The notes: generated by a model from the letters alone, not told the origin. A stretch of 31,846 nt of DNA from CAVQFC01 sp036497895 (GCA_036497895.1 DASXIR010000263.1:1-31846), one strand, 5' to 3'. Numbered from the stretch's first letter, positions 1 through 8,294 are shown. Program-made: numbers and translations.

Positions 1-19
1 CCGGCCATGATACGGGAAG

Positions 20-886
20 TCACTCGTCGGACTCGTGACAATTGCCTTCTGAAACGCGCACCAGATCCATCGCGTGCGCGATCACCCGATTCGCCGTCCA
101 GCCGCGTTCCCGGAGCTCGCGAATGCCGGTGGCGCCGTCCGACTTACTCAGCTTCTGGCGCGGCGTTTTCATGATCAGCCGGTGATGCAGGAATTCGGCA
201 GGTTCGGTCCGGCCGAGCAGCCGCGCCAGCTGGATTTGCCGACCGGTAGACGACAGCAGGTCGGTGCCGCGAATGACCAGGGTCACGCCCTGGACGTAGT
301 CGTCTACCGCGGCCGCGAATTGGTAGGTCCAGTTTCCGTCGCGGTCGCGGACGAGGAGGTCGCCGCACTGCTCGGAGGGCCGCTGCTCCTGGGGACCGAG
401 ACGCAGATCGACGAATCGCTCGATCGAGGGATCCAAGCGCACTCGAAGTCCCACCCCAGGCCCCTCGACGACGTCGCGGTGCCGACAGGTGCCGGGATAA
501 CGAGGCTCGTCTGCGTTCAGCGCGGCCCGTTGCTGGCCGTCAGAATCGCGGGATTGAAAGGCCTGCGCGATGTCTGACCGCGAACAACGGCAGGCATAGA
601 CCAGATCGCGGCTGCGAAGACGGTCCAGCGCGTTTACGTAAATCTCATTCCGGTCGCTCTGGCGGACCGGCGGATCGTCCGGCTCGAAGCCAAGCCAGGC
701 CAAATCCTCCAGCAGAGCGGCCTCGAACTGACGCCGGCTCCGCTGCCGATCGTGATCCTCGATGCGAAGCAGGACGCGGCCGCCGCGCGCGCGCGTTTCC
801 GCCCAGACGGTCACCGCATTGACGATGTGGCCCAGATGAAGGGCGCCCGTCGGGGCCGGCGCAAACCGCGATATGATGTCGCGCAT
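20..886 (-). CDS. gluQRS: Glutamyl-Q tRNA(Asp) synthetase (GluQRS / YadB)
   Basis: Paralogue of the glutamyl-tRNA synthetase catalytic core. The family activates glutamate and transfers it to queuosine at position 34 of tRNA(Asp) in the cytosol. Visible in the 288 residues are the N-terminal RFAPAPTG block, the HIGH-class signature HLGH (17-20), a zinc site matching the family pattern (C99, C101, Y130, C134) and the KMSKS-class signature KLSKS (245-249). The length fits GluQRS, which lacks the anticodon-binding domain of GltX. The ATG at 886-884 shares a CATG palindrome with the start of the divergent quinoprotein gene, so there is no intergenic space. A GGAG lies about 15 nt upstream, too far to be a convincing ribosome site. 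Identification is confident; the exact start is less so. Confidence 0.93.
   Translation of the reverse strand: MRDIISRFAPAPTGALHLGHIVNAVTVWAETRARGGRVLLRIEDHDRQRSRRQFEAALLEDLAWLGFEPDDPPVRQSDRNEIYVNALDRLRSRDLVYACRCSRSDIAQAFQSRDSDGQQRAALNADEPRYPGTCRHRDVVEGPGVGLRVRLDPSIERFVDLRLGPQEQRPSEQCGDLLVRDRDGNWTYQFAAAVDDYVQGVTLVIRGTDLLSSTGRQIQLARLLGRTEPAEFLHHRLIMKTPRQKLSKSDGATGIRELRERGWTANRVIAHAMDLVRVSEGNCHESDE
872..877 (+). promoter_or_regulatory. Putative -10 box for a leaderless quinoprotein transcript
   Basis: TATGAT (5/6 match to TATAAT) lies 7 nt before the ATG at 885, so transcription would start at or next to the start codon. No Shine-Dalgarno sequence precedes that ATG. No convincing -35 box is visible at the expected distance. 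The box lies inside the first codons of gluQRS. Confidence 0.35.
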
Positions 887-2972
887 GAATCAGCGAAGAC
901 TCCGTTTATTCATCCCGATTGTCGTTGCGATCGCAGCGCTCGGTGTCGGCCTGCGCGGCCAGACCAAGGGCGGCGACTGGACGACCTACGGCGGCGATCT
1001 TGCGAGCACACGGTACTCGCCGCTCGACCAGATTACCAAGGACAACTTCGGCAAGCTCGAAGTCGCGTGGCGGATGAAGACCGATCAACTGGGTCCGCGC
1101 CCCGAATTCAATTTCCAGGCGACACCGTTGATGGTCGATGGCGTCGTCTACACCACGGCCGGCACGCGCCGTGATGTCGTCGCGCTCGATGCCGGCACCG
1201 GCGAGATGCTGTGGATGCACGGCGAGAACGAAGGCAAGCGCGGCGAATCGGCGCCGCGCCTGCTGTCGGGACGCGGCCTCTCCTACTGGCCAGGTTCGGG
1301 CGGCGAACACGCACGCATCGTCTACGTGACGCCGGGCTACCGCATGGTTGCGCTCGACGCCAAGACCGGCGCGCTCGCCCCCGGCTTCGGCAAGAGCGGC
1401 ATCGTCGATCTGAAGGAAGAAGACGATCAGATCGTCGATCCGATCACCGGTGAAATCGGCCTGCACGCCACGCCGATTATCGCCAAGGACATCATCGTCG
1501 TCGGCGCCGCGCATCTCGAGGGCAGCGGACCAAAGAGCAAGACGCACGTGAAGGGCTTCGTTCGCGGCTACGATGCCAAGACCGGGAAGCGGCTCTGGAT
1601 CTTCCACACCATTCCCTCGGCCGGCGAATTCGGCCGCAACACCTGGGAAAAAGACTCTGCGACGTACACCGGCAATGCCGGCGTCTGGGCACAGATGACG
1701 ATCGACCCGGATCTCAACATGGTCTATCTGCCGGTGGAACTGCCGACCGGCGACTACTACGGCGGCAATCGTCCGGGCGCGGGGCTGTTCGGCGAAAGCA
1801 TCGTTGCGCTCGATCTGAAAACCGGCGTGCGCAAGTGGCATTTCCAGACCGTGCACCACGGCATGTGGGACATGGACATCCCGTGTGCACCGATCCTCGC
1901 CGACATCGTTGTCGACGGCAAACCGATCAAGGCAATCGCGCAGATTACCAAGCAGGCCTGGGTCTACGTGCTGGACCGCACCAACGGCAAGCCAGTGTGG
2001 CCGATCGAAGAGCGTCCCGTCGAAAAAGGGACCGTCCCCGGCGAGTGGTATTCGCCGACACAGCCGTTCGTCACCAAACCGCCGGCGTTCGATCGCCAGG
2101 GCGTGTCGCCGGACGATGTGATTGACTTCACGCCGGAGCTGCACGCGGAAGGTCTGAAGCTGTTGTCGCGGTACAAGATCGGACCGATCTTCACACCCCC
2201 GGTCGTCAGCAATCCGGACGGTCCGCTCGGTACGCTGATTCTGCCGTCGGTCACCGGCGGTGCGAACTGGCAGGGCGGTGCACTCGATCCCGAAACCAAC
2301 AAGCTGTACGTCTACTCGGTCACGGCACCTTCCGCGCTCGGTCTCGTGCCGACCGATCCCGAGAAGAACGATTTCGGCTACTCCCTCGGCGTCGCGCGCG
2401 CCGGAGGTGCAGCGGCGACCAGGACGACGACGGAGCCGGGCGCTGCGGCGCCAGCCGGTGGTGGACGCGGCGGCGCGCCTGCAGCCGCCGCAGGCGGTGG
2501 ACGCGGTGCGGCCCCGGCCGGTGGCGGTCGCGAAGGCGGCGGCGCACTGAGCGTGCAGGGACTTCCGTTGATCAAGCCGCCCTACGGGCGGATCACCGCG
2601 ATCGATCTGAACAAGGGCGACATCAGCTGGCAGGTCGCGCATGGTGAAACCGCAGACAACATCAAGAACAGCCCGGCGCTGAAGGGCGTCACCATTCCGA
2701 AGACTGGACGCGCTGGACGCATCGGGGTCCTGGTCACCAAGAGCCTGGTGATTGCCGGCGAGGGCGGCTTCGCCACCCAACCGAACGGGCAACGCGGCGC
2801 TCAGCTGGTGGCCTACGACAAGGCCACGGGTCAGGAGGTCGGCTCGGTTTACATGCCGGCCCCCCAGACCGGTTCGCCGATGACCTACATGTTCAACGGC
2901 AAGCAGTATCTGGTCGTCGCCATCAGCGGCGCCTCCTACACCGGCGAGCTCCTCGCATTCAAACTTCCGTAG
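885..2972 (+). CDS. PQQ-dependent dehydrogenase (quinoprotein beta-propeller)
   Basis: Exported eight-bladed propeller of the quinoprotein alcohol/glucose dehydrogenase family, which oxidises alcohols or sugars in the periplasm using PQQ; the substrate cannot be read from sequence. An N-terminal hydrophobic signal (about residues 5-25) precedes the WTTYGGD...TRYSPL block typical of the family's first blade. The C-terminal blades carry GVLVTKSLVIAG and MTYMFNGKQYLVVA, as in glucose-dehydrogenase-like members. No haem-binding CXXCH was seen, so electrons probably pass to quinone or a separate carrier. A Gly/Ala/Arg-rich insert at about residues 506-556 is atypical. In-frame ATGs at 873 and 876 would extend it, but they fall in the likely -10 box, so 885 (695 aa) is preferred. 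A hairpin follows the stop. Confidence 0.88.
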   Translation: MNQRRLRLFIPIVVAIAALGVGLRGQTKGGDWTTYGGDLASTRYSPLDQITKDNFGKLEVAWRMKTDQLGPRPEFNFQATPLMVDGVVYTTAGTRRDVVALDAGTGEMLWMHGENEGKRGESAPRLLSGRGLSYWPGSGGEHARIVYVTPGYRMVALDAKTGALAPGFGKSGIVDLKEEDDQIVDPITGEIGLHATPIIAKDIIVVGAAHLEGSGPKSKTHVKGFVRGYDAKTGKRLWIFHTIPSAGEFGRNTWEKDSATYTGNAGVWAQMTIDPDLNMVYLPVELPTGDYYGGNRPGAGLFGESIVALDLKTGVRKWHFQTVHHGMWDMDIPCAPILADIVVDGKPIKAIAQITKQAWVYVLDRTNGKPVWPIEERPVEKGTVPGEWYSPTQPFVTKPPAFDRQGVSPDDVIDFTPELHAEGLKLLSRYKIGPIFTPPVVSNPDGPLGTLILPSVTGGANWQGGALDPETNKLYVYSVTAPSALGLVPTDPEKNDFGYSLGVARAGGAAATRTTTEPGAAAPAGGGRGGAPAAAAGGGRGAAPAGGGREGGGALSVQGLPLIKPPYGRITAIDLNKGDISWQVAHGETADNIKNSPALKGVTIPKTGRAGRIGVLVTKSLVIAGEGGFATQPNGQRGAQLVAYDKATGQEVGSVYMPAPQTGSPMTYMFNGKQYLVVAISGASYTGELLAFKLP

Positions 2973-2988
2973 CAATTCGTCAGTAAAT

Positions 2989-3030
2989 CCAGTGGAAGGG
3001 CATTTTATTGTCCCTTCCACTGGCATTTGT
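2989..3030 (+). terminator. Probable transcription terminator after the quinoprotein gene
   Basis: A perfect 12-bp inverted repeat (2989-3000 with 3012-3023) encloses an 11-nt AT-rich loop and is followed by the moderately T-rich CATTTGTT. It lies 17 nt after the stop and separates this gene from the TonB-dependent receptor. The T-tract is weak, so another hairpin role is possible. Confidence 0.6.
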
Positions 3031-3116
3031 TCCTACAATCTCGTCTACACGATCGCGCTTAAGCCTAAAAATTTGTAAGTTTTCGCTTTACTTTCATCTG
3101 AAGGTAAGGAGTCCGT

Positions 3117-6100
3117 ATGACGAGTCCGAAACATGTTTGTCGCTTCCTAATAGGCATTGCCTGCCTGGTGTTATTTGCGTCTACGGCGCAGGCGCAGAGC
3201 GCCATCGGCGGTACGGTGAAAGACACGTCAGGAGCGGTGCTCCCCGGCGTCACGGTCGAAGTTTCGAGCGACGTCCTGATCGAGAAGACCCGGTCCGTGT
3301 CCACGGACAGCCAGGGCGAGTACAAGATCGTGGACCTTCGCCCGGGCGTCTACGTCATCAGCTTTTCGCTGGAGGGCTTCTCGACGTTCAAGCGCGAAGG
3401 ACTCGAACTACCGTCGAATTTCACCGCCACGATCAACGCGGAGATGAAAGTCGGCGCCCTCGAGGAGTCGGTCACGGTATCCGGTGCGTCGCCGGTCGTT
3501 GACGTGCAGACCAACCAGACGACCCAGGTGATGTCGCGGTCGGTGCTCGATTCGGTGCCGAGCGCCAAAACCATCCAGAGCCTCGGCCAGCTGGTGGTCG
3601 GCGTGACGCTGTCGTCACCTGACGTCGGCGGTTCGCGCGCGATGCAGCAGGCGTACTTCGCGGTGCACGGTGTCGGCGCCTCGGGCGCCATCGTGACGGT
3701 GGACGGCCTGTTGACCAACGGCAACATGGCGGACGGCGCCGTGATGGCCTATCACAACGAAGCGATGATCCAGGAAGCCGTCTATCAGACGGCCGGCGGC
3801 ACCGCAGAAACGATGACCGGCGGAATCACGATGAACCTGGTGCCGAAAGACGGCGGCAATCGCTTCCAGGGCGGGCTCAAGTACGGCAAGTCGCCCTCGA
3901 GCTGGCAGGGCAACAACCTGACACCCGGACTGCAGGCGCTCGGTGTGACGGCCACCGACAAGATCTCCAACTTCTACGAGTTCAACATCGAAGAAGGCGG
4001 CCCGATCATGAAGGACAAGCTCTGGTTTTTCGGCGCCTTCCGGAACGCCCACTACGACAAGCCGATCGCGAACTCGTTCGTGCTGCCGGCCGGAGTGCCG
4101 GTCCCGGCCGCGTTCGCCAACTGTCTGACCGCAGCCGGGAACTGCGAGCAGGGCATCTCGGACGAGAAGATGTCGAATCCGGTGCTGCGCGTGACCTGGC
4201 AGGTCTCGCCGAAGAACAAGTTCGCGGCCTACATGGACCGCGCGATGCGCCTGCGTGGCCATGCGATGGGTAGTCTCACCGACACGAACACGGCCTCGGT
4301 GGTGTGGCACACGCCGACGTTCGCGACCGGTTCGGCGAAATGGACTTCGACGCTCTCGCCGAAGCTCCTGCTCGAAACCGGGTTCTCGTTCAATCGCGAG
4401 CGCTACGACAACGTCTACCAGCCCGGCATCTCGCAGGATCGCCTGACGCCGGCGTGGTACGCAGGTGCGCGCCGCAGCGACAACAGCACCGGCGTCCTCT
4501 GGGCGGCGTCGAGCGCTCAGCTCGGCAACTACCCGGACAAATACAACGCGATGGCGGCGGTCTCCTACGTGACCGGATCGCACAACCTCAAGGTCGGCTT
4601 CCTCGATTCGTGGGGCCCCTACCTGCGCTGGAACAGCGCCAACGCCGACTTGTACCAGGTCTACCAGGCCGGCAGCCCACTGTCGGTGACGGTGCTGAAT
4701 ACGCCGCTGCAGACCGGTGAGTATCTCGACGCGAACATGGGCTTCTACGCCCAGGACTCGTGGCGTGTGGACCGGTTCACCATCAACCTCGGCGTCCGCT
4801 ACGACTACTTGAAGCAGCACGTGATCGGCGAACCGGCGCAGACCGGCCGGTTCGAGAACTCTGTGGCCTACGGCGATATCTACCTGCCGACCTGGAAAGA
4901 CTGGTCGCCGCGCACGTCAGTGGTGTACGACCTGTTCGGCAATGGCAAAACGGCGATCCGTGCAGGGTTCAACAAGTACATGACCGGCGCCACCACCGGC
5001 TTCGCTCAAATCTACAATCCGACCGCACTCACCACGCAGAGCCTGCCGTGGACCGACGTCAACAAGGACGATATCGCACAAGGTGAGCGCGGCTGCGTCT
5101 ACCTGACGGCCGGCTGCGAAATCAACTTCGCCGCCCTGCCCAGCAACTTCGGCGTCCGCGCGCTGTCCACGTTCAGTCCGGACCTGGAGCGGCCATATCA
5201 GTTGATGTACAACGTCGGCGTTCAGCACGAGCTGCTGCCCGGCACGTCCATCACGGCGGAGTACTTCCACAGTTCGTTCAAGAACCTGATCGCGCGCAAC
5301 AACATTGCGCGCACCGCCGCCGACTACACGTTGATCAACGTCGCCAGCCCGATCGACGGCAGCGTGATTCCGTACTACAACGTCAGCGCCGCGAAAGTGA
5401 ATGCGGTGAACAACGTCGACAGCAACGACCCGAACATGACGCGGACCTACAATGGCGTCGAGCTGAACTTCAACACCAGACTCGGACACGGCGTCCGCGT
5501 GTTCGGTGGGATGTCGACGGAAAACACCGTCTCGAACAGCTGCAGCGCCGCCGGCACCGACCCGAACCTGCTGCTGTACTGCGACGGCTCGAAGAACAAC
5601 ATCCCCTGGATCACTGCCGGCAAGATTGCCGGTACCATTCCTCTGCCCTGGTACGGCATCAATTTCAGCGTCGCGCTGCAGATGCTGGCCGGTTCGCCGA
5701 TCGGCACGCTGCCGGTCCAGTACGGCGTCTTCACCGCGGGAACCGGTTTCACCCAGCCGAATGGGCTGGCTACCTACGAGCTGATCTCCCGCACGACCAA
5801 CTATCCGGCAAACTGCAAGGGCGCCTGCACACCGGGCGCGCCGATGATTCCCGGACTGACGACGGGCATCGCCTCGGTCAACCTGGGCCTGAACGCACCT
5901 GGCACGCAGTTCACGCCGCGGGTCAACGAACTCGACCTCGGCGTCAGCAAGCAGTTCAAGGTTGACCACTGGAGCTTCACGCCGCGGCTCGACATCTTCA
6001 ACGCGCTGAACTCGGACGACTACACGGCGGTGACCACGGCGCAGTACAACGCGTCCACCTATCTGCAGCCGGCGGTCATTCTCCAGGGTCGCATCGTCCG

Positions 6101-6125
6101 CATCGGTGTCGATGTCCGGTGGTAG
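3117..6125 (+). CDS. TonB-dependent receptor with N-terminal carboxypeptidase-regulatory domain (Oar-like)
   Basis: Large outer-membrane beta-barrel of the type expanded in Acidobacteriota, presumed to import bulky ligands such as glycans or peptides using TonB energy; the ligand is unknown. It has a Sec signal peptide (about residues 1-26, ending AQAQ), a CarboxypepD_reg-like Ig-fold (about 28-115, SAIGGTVKDTSGAVLPGVTVEV), a plug region (about 120-235) and a long barrel with repeated aromatic strands, ending in VRW as outer-membrane barrels usually do. The length of 1002 aa is normal. The start is fixed by TAAGGAG at 3105-3111, 5 nt before ATG. It lies between two hairpins (2989-3023 and 6169-6226), so it is probably a single-gene transcript. 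No SusD-like partner is present. Confidence 0.92.
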   Translation: MTSPKHVCRFLIGIACLVLFASTAQAQSAIGGTVKDTSGAVLPGVTVEVSSDVLIEKTRSVSTDSQGEYKIVDLRPGVYVISFSLEGFSTFKREGLELPSNFTATINAEMKVGALEESVTVSGASPVVDVQTNQTTQVMSRSVLDSVPSAKTIQSLGQLVVGVTLSSPDVGGSRAMQQAYFAVHGVGASGAIVTVDGLLTNGNMADGAVMAYHNEAMIQEAVYQTAGGTAETMTGGITMNLVPKDGGNRFQGGLKYGKSPSSWQGNNLTPGLQALGVTATDKISNFYEFNIEEGGPIMKDKLWFFGAFRNAHYDKPIANSFVLPAGVPVPAAFANCLTAAGNCEQGISDEKMSNPVLRVTWQVSPKNKFAAYMDRAMRLRGHAMGSLTDTNTASVVWHTPTFATGSAKWTSTLSPKLLLETGFSFNRERYDNVYQPGISQDRLTPAWYAGARRSDNSTGVLWAASSAQLGNYPDKYNAMAAVSYVTGSHNLKVGFLDSWGPYLRWNSANADLYQVYQAGSPLSVTVLNTPLQTGEYLDANMGFYAQDSWRVDRFTINLGVRYDYLKQHVIGEPAQTGRFENSVAYGDIYLPTWKDWSPRTSVVYDLFGNGKTAIRAGFNKYMTGATTGFAQIYNPTALTTQSLPWTDVNKDDIAQGERGCVYLTAGCEINFAALPSNFGVRALSTFSPDLERPYQLMYNVGVQHELLPGTSITAEYFHSSFKNLIARNNIARTAADYTLINVASPIDGSVIPYYNVSAAKVNAVNNVDSNDPNMTRTYNGVELNFNTRLGHGVRVFGGMSTENTVSNSCSAAGTDPNLLLYCDGSKNNIPWITAGKIAGTIPLPWYGINFSVALQMLAGSPIGTLPVQYGVFTAGTGFTQPNGLATYELISRTTNYPANCKGACTPGAPMIPGLTTGIASVNLGLNAPGTQFTPRVNELDLGVSKQFKVDHWSFTPRLDIFNALNSDDYTAVTTAQYNASTYLQPAVILQGRIVRIGVDVRW

Positions 6126-6160
6126 TCGTCGAGAATTAGCAGTCAGAGGCTAGCGGTCGC
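6126..6160. repeat. Degenerate heptad-like repeat after the receptor gene
   Basis: Immediately after the receptor stop the sequence runs TTAGCAG, TCAGAGG, CTAGCGG. These are imperfect 7-bp units like the cleaner arrays at 17515-17603, 19634-19661 and 29016-29099. Divergence makes this copy uncertain on its own. Confidence 0.35.
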
Positions 6161-6168
6161 GCAACCAA

Positions 6169-6226
6169 AGGCACGCGCCGGTCGTCAAAGGTTCGATATG
6201 ACGATTCGGTGCGTGCCTCTTTTTTT
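6169..6226 (+). terminator. Intrinsic terminator of the receptor gene, overlapping the MBL gene start
   Basis: The outer 8 bp (6169-6176 with 6211-6218) pair perfectly. Further pairs, including two G:U, continue to 6182-6187 with 6199-6204, closing an 11-nt loop at 6188-6198. C and seven T follow (6220-6226). This is the most terminator-like structure in the window. The first ATG of the downstream MBL gene (6198-6200) starts at the last loop base. Confidence 0.75.
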
Positions 6227-7277
6227 GATGCCGGCGATCGCGTTGCTCTGTTCGATGACGGTCACCGGTCAGATTCGAACAGCGCCGGCCGAGACCGAGC
6301 TCGCGCCGGGCATCATTCTGTTCACCACGCCCGGTTACGGCGACGTCGGGCTCGATGGCAATTCGATCGCGGTGCTCTCGCGCGACGGCGTCCTGGTCTT
6401 CGACTCCAACGGGACGCCGAGCGCGTCGGCCGCGGTGCTGGCGGGAATCCGCAAGCGCACGAATCAGCCGGTTCGCTGGGTGGTCAACTCGCACTGGCAT
6501 TGGGACCACTGGTACGGCACCCAGACCTATCTCGAGGCGTTTCCCGACGTCCAGGTCCTCTCGCACGAGAAAAATCGGCTGATGATGGCCGGCCCGGCGA
6601 TAGCCTTCAACAAACCGTTTCTCGAGGAACAGCTCCCAGACTACCTCCGCCAACTGGAGAAGCGCGCCGAGACCACCGCGACTCTGCAGCCGCTGCTGGC
6701 GCAGGACAAGGCGTTCGTCGAGGAGAAGACGCACGTCCAGCTGGTCGTGCCGACCACCACGTTCGCCGATCGTCTGACCATCGATCTCGGCGAGCGCCAC
6801 ATCGAGGTGCTCAACTACGGGCGCGGCGTCACGCCCGGGGACACCTTCGTGTATCTGCCGAACGAGAAGATTCTGTTGCTCGGCGATTTGATCGTCAACC
6901 CGATCACCTTCGCGCTCAGCGGCTACCCCACGGAATGGCTGCATGTGCTCGAGCGGATCGACGCGCTCGACGCCACCACCATGGTCACGGGACACGGTCC
7001 GCCGCTCCACGACAAGACACTCCTGCGATCGACGATGGCAGTGTTTCGGGTGTTGTTGAAGGAGGGGAAGGCGTCGAAGGAGAAAGGCCTGACGCCGGAT
7101 CAGGCGAAGGACGCGATCATGCCCCAACTCCACGATCTGATGATCGCGATCACCGGCGATCGTCCCGAGTTGAACGCTGCGTTCAAGCAGCAGCTCGTGG
7201 ACTGGTACCTGCACCGGGTCTATGACGAACTTGACGGTCCGCTGTCGGACGCCATCTCGGTGATTCCGCAAACCTGA
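6198..7277 (+). CDS. Exported MBL-fold metallo-hydrolase
   Basis: Secreted metallo-beta-lactamase-fold protein (359 aa from 6198); the substrate is unknown. A hydrophobic signal segment covers about residues 5-24. The metal site HWHWDH is at 99-104, the bridging aspartate at D230 (LLLGDL) and the last histidine at H266 (VTGHGPPL). At the position where relatives have GRxHTxGD, this protein has GRGVTPGD: the expected histidine is Val211, a likely missing ligand. No ribosome site precedes ATG 6198, which lies in a terminator hairpin. ATG 6228, just after the T-tract, would still leave a signal peptide and may be the true start (349 aa). The family includes class B beta-lactamase-like and lactonase-like enzymes. 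Resistance activity should not be assumed. Confidence 0.82.
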   Translation: MTIRCVPLFLMPAIALLCSMTVTGQIRTAPAETELAPGIILFTTPGYGDVGLDGNSIAVLSRDGVLVFDSNGTPSASAAVLAGIRKRTNQPVRWVVNSHWHWDHWYGTQTYLEAFPDVQVLSHEKNRLMMAGPAIAFNKPFLEEQLPDYLRQLEKRAETTATLQPLLAQDKAFVEEKTHVQLVVPTTTFADRLTIDLGERHIEVLNYGRGVTPGDTFVYLPNEKILLLGDLIVNPITFALSGYPTEWLHVLERIDALDATTMVTGHGPPLHDKTLLRSTMAVFRVLLKEGKASKEKGLTPDQAKDAIMPQLHDLMIAITGDRPELNAAFKQQLVDWYLHRVYDELDGPLSDAISVIPQT

Positions 7278-7282
7278 CGCGC

Positions 7283-7307
7283 CGCACGCTCGTTCGTCTG
7301 GCGTGCG
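7283..7307. other. Small hairpin between the MBL and methyltransferase genes
   Basis: CGCACGC (7283-7289) pairs with GCGTGCG (7301-7307) around an 11-nt loop. It is followed by AAAA rather than T on the + strand, so it is not a canonical terminator for the MBL gene. Confidence 0.4.
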
Positions 7308-7320
7308 AAAACACCTCTGC

Positions 7321-7326
7321 TAAGAT
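7321..7326 (+). promoter_or_regulatory. Putative -10 box for the first methyltransferase gene
   Basis: TAAGAT ends 2 nt before ATG 7329 and 8 nt before an in-frame GTG at 7335. If it is a real -10, the transcript begins near 7333 and translation would start leaderless at GTG 7335. No -35 was recognised. Confidence 0.3.
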
Positions 7327-7328
7327 CG

Positions 7329-8066
7329 ATGCGCGTGCGCCGCGCCGTTTCGACGAGTCGCCGGAATCCCCTGCTGACGCTGGCGTCATCGCCCGGTCCG
7401 GATCGCGTGCGCGTCCTCCAGATTACCCTGCGCACTCTCCGGCGGTTGACCACGTGGGTCGATCTTGGATGCGGCGAATCGCAGGCGACCGCGGCGATGG
7501 GTCCTTTGCAGAAGCGGATTCGCAGGGTCTCCGTCGATGTCGTCAAGCCGATTTCGCCGCCGGACGGTTTCGTCCAGTCGTCGATCCCAGACTATCTCGC
7601 GCAGCACGAGCTCGGACCGCGGTGCCTGGTGAGCCTGCTCGATGTCATCGAGCACTTTCCGAAGCCGGAAGCGTTGGCTTTGCTCGACACGCTCGAACGG
7701 CGTGCCGGTGCCGTCGTGCTGTTCACGCCGATCGGGTTCTATCCCCAGAACGCGGAAACACATCCCGATTTCGCGGACAAGCCGTACCAATGGCATCGCA
7801 GCGGATGGATGACCGGCGAGCTCGTCAAACGCGGATACGCGGTGGTGGCATTTCCGCAGCTGCATATGGGCTTCGGTGGCTTCGCCGCCGTTCACGTCAC
7901 TGGCTGGTCGGCGTTCGACTACTGGCGCTGGCGGATCGACATCGCACGCCTCCGGATGCGCCCGTTCATCCAGCCCGCCACGTGTCTGGGTGCGTGGAAG
8001 GAACACGTGCGCTTCCGCCACGGCCAGAGCTGGTGGTATTCGGCGTTGCGGAACCGGCGGCGATGA
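7329..8066 (+). CDS. Class I SAM-dependent methyltransferase domain protein
   Basis: A 245-aa protein with a Rossmann methyltransferase core: motif I DLGCGE at residues 45-50, an acidic strand (VSVDVV) and a motif IV-like SLLDVIEHF. Such proteins transfer a methyl group from SAM; the acceptor cannot be told. The C-terminal third is rich in Trp and aromatics (YWRWRID, SWWYSAL) and matches no family I recognise. No signal peptide is seen, so it is cytosolic. The first 30 residues are Arg-rich and may not all be translated, since an in-frame GTG at 7335 is an alternative start. It lies 51 nt after the MBL gene on the same strand. Confidence 0.75.
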   Translation: MRVRRAVSTSRRNPLLTLASSPGPDRVRVLQITLRTLRRLTTWVDLGCGESQATAAMGPLQKRIRRVSVDVVKPISPPDGFVQSSIPDYLAQHELGPRCLVSLLDVIEHFPKPEALALLDTLERRAGAVVLFTPIGFYPQNAETHPDFADKPYQWHRSGWMTGELVKRGYAVVAFPQLHMGFGGFAAVHVTGWSAFDYWRWRIDIARLRMRPFIQPATCLGAWKEHVRFRHGQSWWYSALRNRRR

Positions 8067-8097
8067 CGCGGGTTGTCTCGCCGCGCGGTCAGCCATA

Positions 8098-8208
8098 CCA
8101 CCGAGGCATACGCGCCACCGAGACACTGAGTCTCCGAGGAATATCACCACAAGAGCCACCGAGTCACCGAGCTCTTTGAGTTCAAAACCAAAGAACCCGT
8201 GTCCCGGT
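8098..8208. repeat. Intergenic CCACCGAG repeat cluster with an inverted copy
   Basis: The 234-base gap between the two methyltransferase genes has CCACCGAG at 8098-8105, 8115-8122 and 8156-8163, plus TCACCGAG at 8164-8171. ACCGAGACAC (8117-8126) can pair with GTGTCCCGGT (8199-8208) at 9 of 10 positions. No ORF, RNA gene or promoter is clear here. It looks like a decayed palindromic intergenic repeat. Confidence 0.5.
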
Positions 8209-8288
8209 GCCTCGTGTGGTTACCCTCTGCGCCCCTGTGTTTTTCGGGCGCAACGAAACACGCTCTGGACTGGCGACGCGCAATCGGC

Positions 8289-8294
8289 TAGCGT
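8289..8294 (+). promoter_or_regulatory. Weak -10-like box before the UbiE-like methyltransferase
   Basis: TAGCGT keeps only the TA...T positions of a -10 box and lies exactly 6 nt before ATG 8301, where no Shine-Dalgarno is present. The geometry suits a leaderless transcript, but the hexamer is poor. Confidence 0.2.

Noticed and set aside
906..3026. A 706-aa open frame on the - strand opposite the quinoprotein gene
   Set aside because: The protein has no recognisable domain and its composition is typical of a GC-rich antisense frame. The + strand product has clear quinoprotein motifs.
3615..4820. A 401-aa open frame on the - strand opposite the TonB-dependent receptor
   Set aside because: Low-information, Arg/Val/Gly-rich shadow of the receptor gene with no start context.
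6198..7277. Calling the MBL-fold protein a carbapenemase
   Set aside because: Only the fold is supported. A key histidine is replaced and the gene sits among chromosomal envelope genes, not resistance genes.
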